From the NCBI RefSeq assembly GCF_005870025.1, contig NZ_VATA01000025.1, positions 1 through 64,000 on the forward strand: a stretch of 64,000 bases of DNA, written 5' to 3'. The notes under the pieces are model-generated. The model worked only from the letters and a program-made list of their open reading frames with translations. It was not told the origin of the DNA and searched no databases. Below are positions 1 to 8,428 of the stretch, in pieces. The translations under genes and the position numbers were made by a program. Position 1 is the first letter of the stretch. Every line of letters starts with the position of its first letter. The DNA comes from Poseidonocella sp. HB161398. Its GTDB lineage: Bacteria; Pseudomonadota; Alphaproteobacteria; Rhodobacterales; Rhodobacteraceae.

Positions 1-63
1 CGCGTCAACGAAGAGAAGTACCTGCCCCTCTTCGAGGCCTGGCGCAAGGCAAACAACCGCTGA
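1..63 (+). CDS. C-terminal end of an unidentified protein (partial)
   Basis: Frame 1 is open from the first base and ends at a TGA. The last 20 residues end in LPLFEAWRKANNR, an amphipathic tail of the sort seen at the end of some periplasmic solute-binding proteins. That resemblance is too short to assign a family. A perfect hairpin terminator follows eight bases later, which supports this being a genuine gene end. Confidence 0.5.
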   Translation, partial: RVNEEKYLPLFEAWRKANNR

Positions 64-70
64 CAGACCC

Positions 71-90
71 GCCCCGGCGAAAGCCGGGGC
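71..90 (+). terminator. Hairpin terminator with GAAA tetraloop
   Basis: Perfect 8-bp stem GCCCCGGC / GCCGGGGC closed by a GAAA loop, seven bases after the stop codon of the upstream gene. No T-run follows, as is usual for GC-rich alphaproteobacterial terminators. Confidence 0.7.
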
Positions 91-495
91 CTCGCCCGGT
101 TCCGGGCAGGGCGCCCCTCGCCCTGTCCGGTGCGCCGCCCTCCCCTTTTCCTCCCGGCGGCGCGCCGGGGCGGCCCTCTCTCCGGCCGCCCCGGCATTCA
201 TTCGTCCGGCCCCCGGCAGCGCAAGCGCCGGCACGCCGCCGACACGCTGCAAGGCCGGGACATCCGTCCGACGCCGCCCAGCGGAAACAGCTTCGCCGTC
301 CGGCCCGCCGCGCAACCGCGACAGACGGCCTTTCTGCAGGGTGCTGCAAAAGCCTGTCTGGTCCCGGAGCTTGGGCGAAAGCCTGGAAAGATGGGCCTGC
401 GGGCAGCTAGAATTCCGTATTCAGGGAGAAGCCTTGACCAAATCCGGAAGTATTTCCTCCACGATGACGCCCAAGGGGCCTTTTTCCGCAGGCCT
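91..495. other. Intergenic stretch without recognisable gene
   Basis: Between the terminator and the left end of the IS remnant I see no ORF with a convincing ribosome binding site or recognisable protein motif. The reading frames here are Arg/Pro/Gly-rich GC artefacts. Confidence 0.5.
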
Positions 496-527
496 CTAGG
501 CTCAGGACTTCGGTAACGGGTCCCCGT

Positions 528-555
528 CGGTCAAGCGATTTCGGTCAAGCGATTT
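528..555. repeat. Exact 14-bp tandem duplication
   Basis: CGGTCAAGCGATTT occurs twice head to tail (528-541 and 542-555) near the left end of the IS remnant. It is probably a slippage or insertion scar. Confidence 0.6.
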
Positions 556-814
556 GGCCCCGCCGTCGGGGTATTCCTGCTCGGTCGATCCGCTCGACGT
601 CTCGCGGCTCTTTCGTGAGATCCTCGGGGAACATGCTTCGGTCCGTGGTCAGCCGCGAGGGCTGCCGACATGATGCTGGTTCGATGCAGTTCCGGCGTGC
701 CCATTTCATTGGAGTGCTCAGCGTGGCTGGCGACGGTCCAGACCCCGACATCACCGGAACCGCGTCCCTTCGGGACCTCGTGAGCCTACAATCAGGCAGG
801 CGAAGCGGTCAGGC

Positions 815-1780
815 TCAATTGGTCGGCGCAGCCCCCATCCTGAAGGTCGATCCGTCGATCCACATGCGATGCAACACGACAGAAATACGGCGAGCTAGGG
901 CAACCATCGCGCGTTTCCGTCCGCGGCGTCTGGCAACATGGGATGCCCATGTCCGCGCCCGCGCTTCAGCATGACCGTAGCAGCCTGACACAGGGCACGC
1001 CTCAGGTTCACATCCCCGGCTTTGGTGATGCCGCCTGATACATCCCGCTCTCCAGACTGACTGGGAGAGGGCGTTGGACCAACCCAAGGACCGACATTCT
1101 TCGAAGAACGGAAGCGCGACGGGTCATCGACGGCGGATCGGGAGGTTAAGTGCGACGACGGCTCCAACGCCCGGCATGGTCATCAAGCGCAGGCAAACGG
1201 GCTCTTCGGAAGCCATCTGTCGGACCAGCTTCTCCAGCCCTGCCAGTTCCTGGCGCAAGGCCGCTCGAACGCGCAGCATGGGTTCTGCTGCGGCGTCGAG
1301 CATCATGTTGCCTGCCACCAGCTCCCGGATCCGCGCCTCGAACCTGCCGCGCGAGATGGCGCCCACCTTGAGCCCGAAGTTCCCAAGCAGCCCGCGCAGG
1401 GACATCTCCAAGGCGATCATGTTCCCCTGGATGGCCTTGCGCGCCGCCAAAATTGCGCGCACCTCCTGAGCAGAGACCGACTTGCAGTGGACCGGTCGGA
1501 ACCAGCCGAGGTGCAGCAGGCGCGCGATCCCTTCCGCATCGCGCCTGTCGGTCTTGATGGGCATGGCCTTGAGTGCGCCCTTCACCTGCCGGGTTTCCAT
1601 CGGGACGGCAGGCAGGCCGGTCTTCTTCATCGCACGGTGCAGCCATTGCGATAGCGGACCAGCTTCGAGACCGATCGCCTCGGTCGTTCCCTCCAGGTCC
1701 CTGAGCAATGTGATCAGCGGTTCCGGTTCGCTGGCCACTTCCACCTCCCTGACGATCTTGCCATGCTCGGTGAGCACGCA
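815..1780 (-). pseudogene. IS110-family transposase remnant
   Basis: Three reading frames together give a near-complete IS110 (DEDD/Transposase_20) protein. The N-terminal part starts near LTEHGKIVREVEV and contains KTDRRDAEGIARLL and the MPGVGAVVAL helix-hairpin motif. An extra base near 1145 shifts the frame to SAVDDPSRFRSSKNVGPWVG and SGGITKAGDVNLRRALCQAA. A second shift near 965 moves to VALARRISVVLHRMW, ending at 815. About the first 17 residues, which carry the first catalytic Asp in this family, are missing because the frame fuses directly to IS5-type sequence at about 1780. Truncated and twice frameshifted, so non-functional. Confidence 0.85.
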
Positions 1781-1890
1781 ATCCCGCTCAACACGCGACG
1801 ATCATCGACGCGAGGCTTGCCGTGGGACTTCGGGAAGCAGGGCGCGAGGCGCGCCATCTGCGCATCGCTCAGCCAAAAGAGACCAGACAT
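1781..1890 (-). pseudogene. IS5-family transposase N-terminal fragment
   Basis: From the ATG at 1890 the minus strand encodes MSGLFWLSDAQMARLAP, then CFPKSHGKPRVDDRRVLSGI. This is the hallmark N-terminus of IS5-family (IS427 group, DUF4096) transposases. After 37 codons the sequence switches to IS110 transposase coding sequence. The catalytic DDE core is absent. Confidence 0.8.
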
Positions 1891-1952
1891 GTCACCGCTC
1901 TGTTTTGGCGCGGTGAATCATCTCACGCATCTGAAATCAATGGGGCCTGAGC

Positions 1953-2456
1953 CTAGCCCTCGCCATCCTCCGCAGGCTCGAACGCGGCGAGCCAGGCGGC
2001 CAGCGCGGCATCGAACCCCGCCCGCAGCTCCGGCGGCAGCGCCGCCGTCAGCCGGTGCTGCCCGGCGACATGGTCGGTCACGGCGGCGTCGATCTTCTCC
2101 CGCCCCGCCCGGGTCAGCGCCACGACCGAGCCGCGCCCGTCCTCGGGGTTGCGCCGCCGCTCGATCAGCCCGGCCGCCTCCAGCCGGTCGAGCCGGTTGG
2201 TCATCGTCCCCGAGGTGACCATCGTCCAGTGCATCAGCTCGGAGGGGCTCAGCGCATGGGGCGGCCCCGCCCGGCGCAGCGTCGCCAGCACGTCGAAGCT
2301 GGCCGCGTTCAGCCCGTGAGCGCGGTAGACCGCCTCCATCGCCCCGGCCAGATGGTCATGCAGGCGCTTCATCCGCCCCAGCGTGCCCATCGGCCCGGTC
2401 TCGAGATCGGGGCGCTCGCGGCGCCATTGCGCCAATATCCGGTCGACCTGGTCCAT
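1953..2456 (-). CDS. MarR-family transcriptional regulator
   Basis: 167-residue dimeric winged-helix repressor of the usual MarR length. The HTH and wing region reads LSPSELMHWTMVTSGTMT, then NRLDRLEAAGLIERRRNPED, with the D-x-R wing signature in NPEDGRGSVVALT. It is divergent from an EamA-type exporter across an 80-bp gap holding two palindromes, the classic layout of a repressor controlling an efflux gene and itself. The TAG stop lies in the CTAG at the right end of the IS remnant, so the extreme C-terminus could have been altered by insertion. It ends in a plausible acidic tail and I see no sign of lost fold. The ligand is unknown. Confidence 0.85.
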   Translation of the reverse strand: MDQVDRILAQWRRERPDLETGPMGTLGRMKRLHDHLAGAMEAVYRAHGLNAASFDVLATLRRAGPPHALSPSELMHWTMVTSGTMTNRLDRLEAAGLIERRRNPEDGRGSVVALTRAGREKIDAAVTDHVAGQHRLTAALPPELRAGFDAALAAWLAAFEPAEDGEG

Positions 2457-2475
2457 GGCGCTGCATCGCCCGGAT

Positions 2476-2523
2476 TTTATCTTGACGTCAAGAGAAAACC
2501 GTTTATCTCGACGTCAAGATAAA
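2476..2523. promoter_or_regulatory. Twin palindromic operators for the divergent MarR regulator
   Basis: Two near-perfect 22-bp palindromes lie at 2476-2497 and 2502-2523. Each has flanks TTTATCT/TTTATCTC, a GACGTC core and a mirrored arm, with one mismatched pair per copy. Their centres are 26 bp apart, so two dimers would sit about 2.5 helical turns apart. The second copy runs into the AAAAGGAG ribosome binding site of the exporter gene, so a bound repressor would block that transcript directly. Confidence 0.75.
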
Positions 2524-2535
2524 AGGAGTCCCGCC

Positions 2536-3399
2536 TTGTCCAGAACCACGGATGCCCTTCTTGCCGCCAGCGCGCCCGCTGTCTGGGGCAGCACCTATAT
2601 CGTCACGACCGAATTGCTGCCGCCGGGCTATCCGCTGACCGATGCGGCGCTGCGGGCGCTGCCTGCGGGGCTGGTGCTGATGGCGGTGACCCGGCAGCTG
2701 CCGCCCCTGGCCTGGCTCGGCCGACTCGCCGTGCTCGGCGCGCTGAACTTCTCGATCTTCTGGGCGGCGCTCTTCATCGCGGCCTACCGGCTGCCCGGCG
2801 GGGTGGCGGCGACGCTCGGGGCGGTGCAGCCGCTGATCGTGCTCCTGCTGGCGCGGGCCGCACTCGGCACGCCGCTGGGCCCGAAGAGCCTCGCCGCCGC
2901 CGTCGCCGGGATCGGCGGCGTGGCGCTGCTGGTCCTCGGCCCGGGCGCGGAACTCGATGCCACCGGGATCGCCGCGGCCTTTGCCGGGGCAGTGTCGATG
3001 GCCGCGGGCGTGGTGCTGACGCGCAAATGGCAGCCGCCGGTCCCGGCCCTGACCTTCACCGCCTGGCAGCTGACCGCGGGCGGCCTCCTGCTCCTGCCCG
3101 CCGCGCTTCTGGCCGAGCCTGCCCTGCCGCCGCTGAGCGCCGCCAATCTGGCCGGCTTCCTCTGGCTCGGCTTCTTCGGCGCCGCCTTCTCCTATTTCTT
3201 CTGGTTCCGCGGGATCGAGCGGCTGGGCCCGGCGGCGGTGACCGGCTTCGGCTTCCTCAGCCCGCTGACCGCGGTGCTGCTGGGCTGGGCGATCCTCGGC
3301 CAGGCGCTGAGCCCGGCACAGATCGCCGGGGCGGCCGTGGTGCTGGGCTGCGTCTGGCTGGGCAGCCGCCCCGCTCGGCCGCGCGCCGCCGCCAGCTAG
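2536..3399 (+). CDS. EamA/DMT-family inner-membrane transporter
   Basis: 287 residues with about ten hydrophobic segments in two EamA repeats, the usual size of drug/metabolite exporters. The proposed start is TTG at 2536, seven bases after AAAAGGAG (2521-2528), giving LSRTTDALLAASAPAVWGST. The longer upstream frame has no ribosome binding site and would read through the operator. Early WGSTYIVTTELLPP and the second-repeat motif GFLWLGFFGAAFSYFFW are typical of the family. Control by the divergent MarR protein through the twin palindromes is very likely. It probably exports a small metabolite or toxic compound; the substrate is unknown. Confidence 0.85.
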   Translation: MSRTTDALLAASAPAVWGSTYIVTTELLPPGYPLTDAALRALPAGLVLMAVTRQLPPLAWLGRLAVLGALNFSIFWAALFIAAYRLPGGVAATLGAVQPLIVLLLARAALGTPLGPKSLAAAVAGIGGVALLVLGPGAELDATGIAAAFAGAVSMAAGVVLTRKWQPPVPALTFTAWQLTAGGLLLLPAALLAEPALPPLSAANLAGFLWLGFFGAAFSYFFWFRGIERLGPAAVTGFGFLSPLTAVLLGWAILGQALSPAQIAGAAVVLGCVWLGSRPARPRAAAS

Positions 3400-3532
3400 A
3401 CCGAGCGGTCCACACGGCCCTAGACGCGGCCGCATCTCTAATATATCAGTAGGATTTCAGATGAACCACACATGATCGGCCGACCAGCCGCCCCGGGGGG
3501 CGCGGCCGGGCCGCCATCGAGGGAGATTGCGA

Positions 3533-4273
3533 ATGGATGGCAGCGGCAGCACCACCCGCCCGGGCGGCAAGCGCGGACCCGATGCGAAGGGCGCCAAGCG
3601 CCCGGGCAAGGCCCCGTCCCTGACCGAGCAGGTCTACCAGCGGCTGAAGTCCGACATCCTCTCCTGCCGCCTGGAACCGGGGCAGGAAATCTCCGAGGCC
3701 GAGCTGGCCGAGCGCTTCGAGGTCTCGAAGACCCCGGTCCGCGAGGCGCTGGCCGCGCTGCGCCAGGAGCATCTAGTCCAGACCTTCCCGCGCCGCGGCT
3801 ACCAGATCGCGCCGATCACCTTCGGCGACATGAACGAGCTCTTCGACCTGCGCACCATCCTCGAGGCCGGCGCGGGCGAGCTCGCCTGCGAGCAGATCAC
3901 CGAAGACGAGCTTGCCCAGCTGCGCGAACTGGCCGTCGTCGCCTACGAGAAGGACGAGGTGCCCACGATCGAGGCCTTCATCGCCGCCAACCGCGACTTC
4001 CACCTGGCGATCGCCCGTGCCTCGCGCAACGAGCGGCTCTACGGCGTCCTCAACCGGCAGATCGCCGAGCTGGAGCGGTTCTTCTATCTCGGCGCGCAGC
4101 TGCGCGACGTGAACAACGAGACCAATGCCGACCATGTCGAGATCGTCGACGCGCTGGCCGCCCGCGACCGCGCCAAGGTGCGCGAGCTGATGATCCGCCA
4201 CAACGACGTCACCCGGCAGGGGCTGTTCCAGGCCCTGGCCACCTCGCGGCAATTCGGCAGCATCCGGCTCTGA
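3533..4273 (+). CDS. GntR-family (FCD subfamily) transcriptional regulator
   Basis: 246 residues. The N-terminal winged helix (about residues 30-95) carries LTEQVYQRLKSDILSCRLEP and the GntR recognition segment AELAERFEVSKTPVREALAA. The C-terminal half is an all-helical FCD ligand domain with the metal-binding pattern D-x(3)-H in NRDFHLAIARASRN and a later His in NADHVEIVDAL. The ATG at 3533 is chosen because GGGAG lies seven bases upstream; a TTG two codons earlier is less likely. FCD regulators usually respond to organic acids or amino acids and control adjacent catabolic and uptake genes, so this is the best candidate regulator for the island that follows. Confidence 0.88.
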   Translation: MDGSGSTTRPGGKRGPDAKGAKRPGKAPSLTEQVYQRLKSDILSCRLEPGQEISEAELAERFEVSKTPVREALAALRQEHLVQTFPRRGYQIAPITFGDMNELFDLRTILEAGAGELACEQITEDELAQLRELAVVAYEKDEVPTIEAFIAANRDFHLAIARASRNERLYGVLNRQIAELERFFYLGAQLRDVNNETNADHVEIVDALAARDRAKVRELMIRHNDVTRQGLFQALATSRQFGSIRL

Positions 4274-4396
4274 CCGCGCCCGGGGCCGCCCGCGCCGGCC
4301 CCGCCCTCTCCCTTCCTGATTGGCTTTCCCGCAGGCAGCCCGCCCTGCCCCTGCCCGCAATTTGCGCGGCAGATGAACTTTATCCGGATTGACGGA

Positions 4397-4442
4397 GTGA
4401 AATATCAGGCGCAACATCAGTTCAGTCTGGTAGATATTTCAC
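4397..4442. promoter_or_regulatory. Inverted repeat upstream of the TctC-like gene (candidate regulator site)
   Basis: Perfect 10-bp arms GTGAAATATC (4397-4406) and GATATTTCAC (4433-4442) are separated by 26 bases in an unusually AT-rich patch ending ten bases before the proposed start. The position suits the operator of the GntR protein just upstream. The wide spacing differs from a typical single GntR site, so it may be two half-sites or a transcript hairpin. Confidence 0.45.
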
Positions 4443-4452
4443 GGGTCGTCCA

Positions 4453-5346
4453 ATGCCTCTCCCTCCCCGGAAAACCCTCATCGTCCATGGTCCCGCAGGC
4501 AGCGCGCCGCCGGTCCTGGCCGAGGCGCTGCGGGCCGCGCAGGCCGAGACCATGCCCGGGGAACCGCCCCTGGACCTGATGCCGAAAGGCGATGATCCTG
4601 GCGTAGATTCAATGCATTACATGGAGACACGGCGAGGCGATCCGGGGCTGGTCTCGACCTGCACCCCGGTCTTCATCCAGGCGCCCCTGCTGCGCGGCAT
4701 GGCGCTGACCCACCGCCAGCTGACCCCCATCGCGCGGATGGTCGCCGACCGCTTCTTCCTGGTCGCGCGCGCCGACTCCCCCTGGGCGGAGGCCGGGCGC
4801 TTCCTTGAGCATATCACGAAGAATACCACTCGCACCGGCGGCTATTTCCTCGGCGGCATCAACCACCTTCTGGCGCTCGCCATCGCCGACGGCACCGGCG
4901 CGGATGTCGAGTTCATCGTCACCGAGAGCGAGCCCGCGGTCTGGAACGCGCTGATCGAGGGACGCATCGACTGGGGCGTCGGCGTCGCCGCCGAGATCCT
5001 GCCGCATGTCGAGGCGGGCACCATGACCGTGATCGCCGCGCTCGACGGGGCGCGCCGCCCCGCCTTCCCCGAGGTGCCGACGCTGGGCGAGGCCGGGCTG
5101 CCGGTCAGCTTCCAGCTCTGGCGCGGGATCATGGGGCCCGGCGGGCTTTCCGAAGAGGCGCAGGCCGCCTGGCACGCGCATTTCGAGCGGCTCCGCGACA
5201 GCACCGCCTGGCGCAGCTACCTCGCCCGCAACGGCCAGGAGGACGCCTTCCTGCCGGGCCGGGACTTCCGCGATTTCCTCGAGACCGAATGGGACTGGTA
5301 CGAAAAGCATCTCGGCCTGGCCGGGCTGCTGCCCGCTCCGGCCTGA
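4453..5346 (+). CDS. TctC/Bug-type solute-binding protein lacking a signal peptide
   Basis: 297 residues matching the tripartite-tricarboxylate receptor (TctC/Bug) fold. Family-like stretches include GGYFLGGINHLLALAIADGT, RPAFPEVPTLGEAGLPVSFQ and LWRGIMGPGGLSEEAQAAW. The N-terminus begins straight at the first beta strand (KTLIVHGPAGSAPP) with no hydrophobic signal, unlike exported TctC proteins. No TctA or TctB membrane gene is nearby. Either the true start and signal have been lost, or it acts in the cytoplasm, perhaps as a ligand-sensing partner. There is no clear ribosome binding site before the ATG at 4453. It lies between the GntR regulator and an amino-acid ABC operon. Confidence 0.75.
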   Translation: MPLPPRKTLIVHGPAGSAPPVLAEALRAAQAETMPGEPPLDLMPKGDDPGVDSMHYMETRRGDPGLVSTCTPVFIQAPLLRGMALTHRQLTPIARMVADRFFLVARADSPWAEAGRFLEHITKNTTRTGGYFLGGINHLLALAIADGTGADVEFIVTESEPAVWNALIEGRIDWGVGVAAEILPHVEAGTMTVIAALDGARRPAFPEVPTLGEAGLPVSFQLWRGIMGPGGLSEEAQAAWHAHFERLRDSTAWRSYLARNGQEDAFLPGRDFRDFLETEWDWYEKHLGLAGLLPAPA

Positions 5347-5360
5347 CCCGGTCCCGGACA

Positions 5361-5382
5361 GGACCCGGGCAGGACCCGGGCA
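5361..5382. repeat. 11-bp tandem repeat
   Basis: GGACCCGGGCA is repeated twice without a gap, between the TctC-like gene and the ABC solute-binding gene. It contains CCCGGG palindromes and could form a small hairpin. Function unknown. Confidence 0.4.
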
Positions 5383-5438
5383 GACGATCCACGAAGACGG
5401 GCAAAAGCCCGCGACACCCCGCCAACAGGAGAACCAAC

Positions 5439-6317
5439 ATGCTCAAGACAGGTCTCGCGACCTCGGCGCTGGCGCTGATGCTGGCCGCCGTCCCGGCCCT
5501 GGCGCAGGATGCTGCCGCCACGGCCTTCGAACAGGCGATCGGCGCGCCGCAGCCGGTGAAGAACTATCCCGCGCCCTGGCCGCTGAAGAACCTCATCAAG
5601 GACGGCGTGCTGACCGTCGGCACCACCGGCGCCTCGCCGCCCCGCACCTTCGTCGACCCGGCGACCTCCGAGCTGACCGGCTCCTATGTCGAGCTCTTCG
5701 AGAAGCTCGCCGAGGATCTGGGGCTGGAGATCGAGTTCGTGCAGCTCGAATGGGCGGGCATCCTGCCGGGGCTCGCGGCGGGCCGCTTCGACCTGGCCTG
5801 CGACGGCGCCTCGTGGAACCCCGAGCGGCTGGGCTCCGACCAGTTCCTGATGACCTCGCCCACCGGCCTGAACGCCACCGTCGGCATCACCACCAAGGAT
5901 AGCGGAGTGACCTCCTTCGAGGATGTCGGCGACGCGGTCGTGGGCGGCGTGCGCGGCGAGATCTACTTCGAGGGCGCCAAGAAGGCGCTGCCCGAGGCCG
6001 AGACCGCCGAATTCCCCGGCCTGCAGGAAAGCTTGATGGGGCTGATGAACGGCCAGGCCGGCGTGATCGTGATGAACCTCTCGAACGCGCTGAACACGCT
6101 GGAGGAATCCCCGGTCAAGGACCAGCTCGCCATGGTCGGCCCCGCGCTCGAGGTGTTCCCGCAGAGCCTCTGCGTCAACCCCAACGAGCCGGACCTGCTG
6201 GTCGCGGTCAACACGATGCTCGGCAACTACCGCGCCGACGGCTCGCTCTCGGCGCTGATCGGCAAGTACGCGACCTCCACCGCGGAAGTCGACCTCTTGA
6301 ACCGCATCGGGTACTGA
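5439..6317 (+). CDS. Polar amino-acid-type ABC transporter, periplasmic substrate-binding protein
   Basis: 292 residues, SBP_bac_3 family. The Sec signal peptide MLKTGLATSALALMLAAVPA is followed by an ALAQ-D cleavage region. The mature part has the family opening DGVLTVGTTGASPP and the segment VQLEWAGILPGLAAGRFDL. The start is fixed by AGGAG at 5427-5431, seven bases before the ATG. Two permeases and an ATPase follow with tiny gaps or overlaps, so it feeds that importer. The substrate cannot be deduced; SBP_bac_3 proteins bind amino acids, opines and related small nitrogenous compounds. Confidence 0.9.
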   Translation: MLKTGLATSALALMLAAVPALAQDAAATAFEQAIGAPQPVKNYPAPWPLKNLIKDGVLTVGTTGASPPRTFVDPATSELTGSYVELFEKLAEDLGLEIEFVQLEWAGILPGLAAGRFDLACDGASWNPERLGSDQFLMTSPTGLNATVGITTKDSGVTSFEDVGDAVVGGVRGEIYFEGAKKALPEAETAEFPGLQESLMGLMNGQAGVIVMNLSNALNTLEESPVKDQLAMVGPALEVFPQSLCVNPNEPDLLVAVNTMLGNYRADGSLSALIGKYATSTAEVDLLNRIGY

Positions 6318-6322
6318 CCGGC

Positions 6323-6988
6323 GTGGCCCTGGATTTCAGCGCCATCCCCACGGTGTTCCCGGCGCTCCTGAAAGGGGCGGCGGTGACGCTGGAACTTACG
6401 CTCGCGGTGCTGGTCCTGGCCACGCCCGGCGGGGCTCTGGTGGCGCTGATGCGCGGCGCCCCCTCGCCGGCGCTCCGCGGCGCGGTGACGGGGGCCAGCT
6501 GGATCTTCCGGGGCATCCCGCCGCTGCTGCTGCTGTTCTTCGCCTTCTTCGGCCTGCCGCTGATGGGGCTGACCCTGCCGCCGCTCCCGGCCGCGATCCT
6601 GGCGATGACCGCCTACATGTCCTTCTATTTCGGCGAGGTCTTCGCCTCGGGCCTCGCCTCCGTGCCGAAGGGCCAGTGGCAGGCCGCCGCCGCTCTCGGC
6701 CTGCCGCGCCGCCGGGTGCTGTTCCGGATCATCCTGCCCCAGACCATCCCCGCCGCGCTGCCGCCCTATATCTCCCACGCGACCGAGATCCTGAAGGGCA
6801 CGGCGCTGGCCGCCGCCGTCGCGGTGCCCGAGCTGACCTCGGCCGCCAAGAAGGTCTTCGTCGTCACCTTCCGCCCGATGGAGGTGCTGATCGTCGCCGC
6901 CGCGATCTACGCGCTGATGGATGCGGCGCTCCTCATCCTGCAGATGCTGGGCGAGCGCTGGTCGGCCCGGCGCCGGGCACGGAGCTGA
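6323..6988 (+). CDS. Polar amino-acid-type ABC transporter, permease 1
   Basis: 221 residues with about five membrane spans and the inner-membrane ATPase-contact (EAA) loop [20 protein letters not shown] typical of HisM/HisQ-type permeases. It starts at GTG 6323, five bases after the binding-protein stop, so translation is likely coupled. It is paired with a second permease starting one base after its stop; the two would form the heterodimeric channel. Confidence 0.88.
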   Translation: MALDFSAIPTVFPALLKGAAVTLELTLAVLVLATPGGALVALMRGAPSPALRGAVTGASWIFRGIPPLLLLFFAFFGLPLMGLTLPPLPAAILAMTAYMSFYFGEVFASGLASVPKGQWQAAAALGLPRRRVLFRIILPQTIPAALPPYISHATEILKGTALAAAVAVPELTSAAKKVFVVTFRPMEVLIVAAAIYALMDAALLILQMLGERWSARRRARS

Positions 6989-6989
6989 G

Positions 6990-7655
6990 ATGCCCGCCTG
7001 GTCCGTCATCGCGCCCTACTGGCCGAACCTGGTCTCGGGCTTCTGGATTACCGTCCAGCTCTCTTTCTGGACGCTCCTCCTCGCCACGCCGGTCGCGCTT
7101 GCCATCGCGCTGATCCGCGAAACCGGCCCCCGCTGGGCCGCGCTGCCGCTCTCGCTGCTGGTCAATGCCGTGCGGCTCCTGCCCGCGCTCATCGTGCTCT
7201 ATGTCGTGTTCTACGGGCTGCCGCAATTCGGCGTCCGGCTGAAGCCCTTCACCGCCGCCACGCTCGGGCTCGTCGCCATGGGCGCGGCCTATATGAGCGA
7301 GGACATGCGCGGCGCCATCGCCGCCGTGCCGAAGGGCCAGCTGTCCGCCGCCGCCGCGCTCGGCCTGCCGCGGGCGCATGCGATCCGCCGCATCCTGCTT
7401 CCGCAGGCGCTGCCGCTGATGGTCCCGCCCTACATGACCCGCGCGATCATCATGGTGAAGGGCACGTCGCTGGCCTCCATGGTCTCGGTCGCCGACCTGA
7501 CCGCCGAGGCGACCCGCGCCTCCTCCATCACCTACCAGCCCTATGTCTTCCTCCTGATCGCCGGCGCCTTCTACCTGGCGCTGAACGGCGTGCTCGCGCT
7601 GCTGCAGGCGCTGGCGGAACGGCATCTGCGGCTGCGCTACAGGACCGCCGCATGA
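6990..7655 (+). CDS. Polar amino-acid-type ABC transporter, permease 2
   Basis: 221 residues with five or so membrane spans. Its EAA loop [20 protein letters not shown] closely mirrors that of permease 1, showing the pair are paralogues. The ATG lies one base after the preceding stop, and the gene's own TGA overlaps the ATPase start (ATGA). Partner of permease 1 in the inner-membrane channel. Confidence 0.88.
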   Translation: MPAWSVIAPYWPNLVSGFWITVQLSFWTLLLATPVALAIALIRETGPRWAALPLSLLVNAVRLLPALIVLYVVFYGLPQFGVRLKPFTAATLGLVAMGAAYMSEDMRGAIAAVPKGQLSAAAALGLPRAHAIRRILLPQALPLMVPPYMTRAIIMVKGTSLASMVSVADLTAEATRASSITYQPYVFLLIAGAFYLALNGVLALLQALAERHLRLRYRTAA

Positions 7656-8428
7656 CCCAGCCGATCGTCTCCGTGCAATCCGTCACCAAGCGCTATGGCA
7701 GCTTCGCCGCGCTCGACGGCGTCTCGCTCGACGTGAGGCCCGGCGAGGTGGTGGCGATCATCGGCGCCTCCGGTTCCGGCAAGTCGACGCTCCTGCGCAC
7801 GATCAACCATCTCGACCCGCCCGATGCGGGCCAGGTCTGGATCGACGGCCGACTGATGGGCTTTTCCGAGGGGCCGCGCGGCCCCCGCCGCCTGTCCGAA
7901 CGCGACCTGCGCCGCCAGCGCGCCGAGGTCGGCATGGTCTTCCAGCATTTCCACCTCTTTCCGCATTTCACCGTGCTGCAGAACCTGATCGAGGCGCCGA
8001 TGGCCGTGCGCGGCCTGTCCCGGCACGAGGCCTCCGAACGCGCCAGGGGCCTGCTCGCCGAGGTCGGGCTGGAGGGGCGCGAGACCGCCTTTCCCGCCGA
8101 GCTCTCGGGCGGCCAGCAGCAGCGCGTCGCCATCGCCCGCGCGCTCGCCATGCAGCCCAAGGTCATGCTCTTCGACGAGCCGACCTCGGCGCTCGATCCC
8201 GAACTGGTGGGCGAGGTGCTGCGGGTGATGCAGCGGCTCGCCGAGGGCGGCATGACCATGCTGGTCGTCACCCACGAGATGGATTTCGCCGAGGAGGCCG
8301 CCGACCGCGTCGTCTTCTTCGACCAGGGCAGGATCGTCGAGACCGGCCCCCCCGCCCAGCTCCTGCGCAGCCCGACCGAGCCCCGCACGCAGGCCTTCCT
8401 GCACCGACTGCTGAGAAAAGACCGATGA
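7652..8428 (+). CDS. Polar amino-acid-type ABC transporter, ATP-binding protein
   Basis: 258-residue cytoplasmic ATPase with every motif intact: Walker [11 protein letters not shown]-loop in [18 protein letters not shown], signature LSGGQQQR, Walker [13 protein letters not shown] and the switch His in VVTHEMDFA. The [14 protein letters not shown] opening is typical of GlnQ/HisP-type proteins. ATGA overlaps join it to the permease before and the dehydrogenase after, tying uptake to catabolism in one transcript. Confidence 0.92.
   Translation: MTQPIVSVQSVTKRYGSFAALDGVSLDVRPGEVVAIIGASGSGKSTLLRTINHLDPPDAGQVWIDGRLMGFSEGPRGPRRLSERDLRRQRAEVGMVFQHFHLFPHFTVLQNLIEAPMAVRGLSRHEASERARGLLAEVGLEGRETAFPAELSGGQQQRVAIARALAMQPKVMLFDEPTSALDPELVGEVLRVMQRLAEGGMTMLVVTHEMDFAEEAADRVVFFDQGRIVETGPPAQLLRSPTEPRTQAFLHRLLRKDR

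Larger units (their letters stand above)
496..1956 (-). mobile_element. Decayed nested insertion sequence (IS110 remnant inside IS5-family remnant)
   Basis: The ends carry perfect 11-bp inverted repeats, CTAGGCTCAGG at 496-506 and CCTGAGCCTAG at 1946-1956. Just inside the right end, on the minus strand, lie the first 37 codons of an IS5-family (IS427-like) transposase. That frame breaks off abruptly into a degenerate IS110-family transposase that runs leftward. Almost nothing recognisable remains of the IS5 C-terminus, so the outer element has a large deletion. Both transposases are inactive. IS5/IS427 elements usually target CTAG/TNA sites, which fits the CTAG at each end. Confidence 0.75.

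Noticed and set aside
130-516. 128-codon ORF before the IS remnant
   Set aside because: No ribosome binding site, Arg/Pro-rich composition, and it runs into the IS end.
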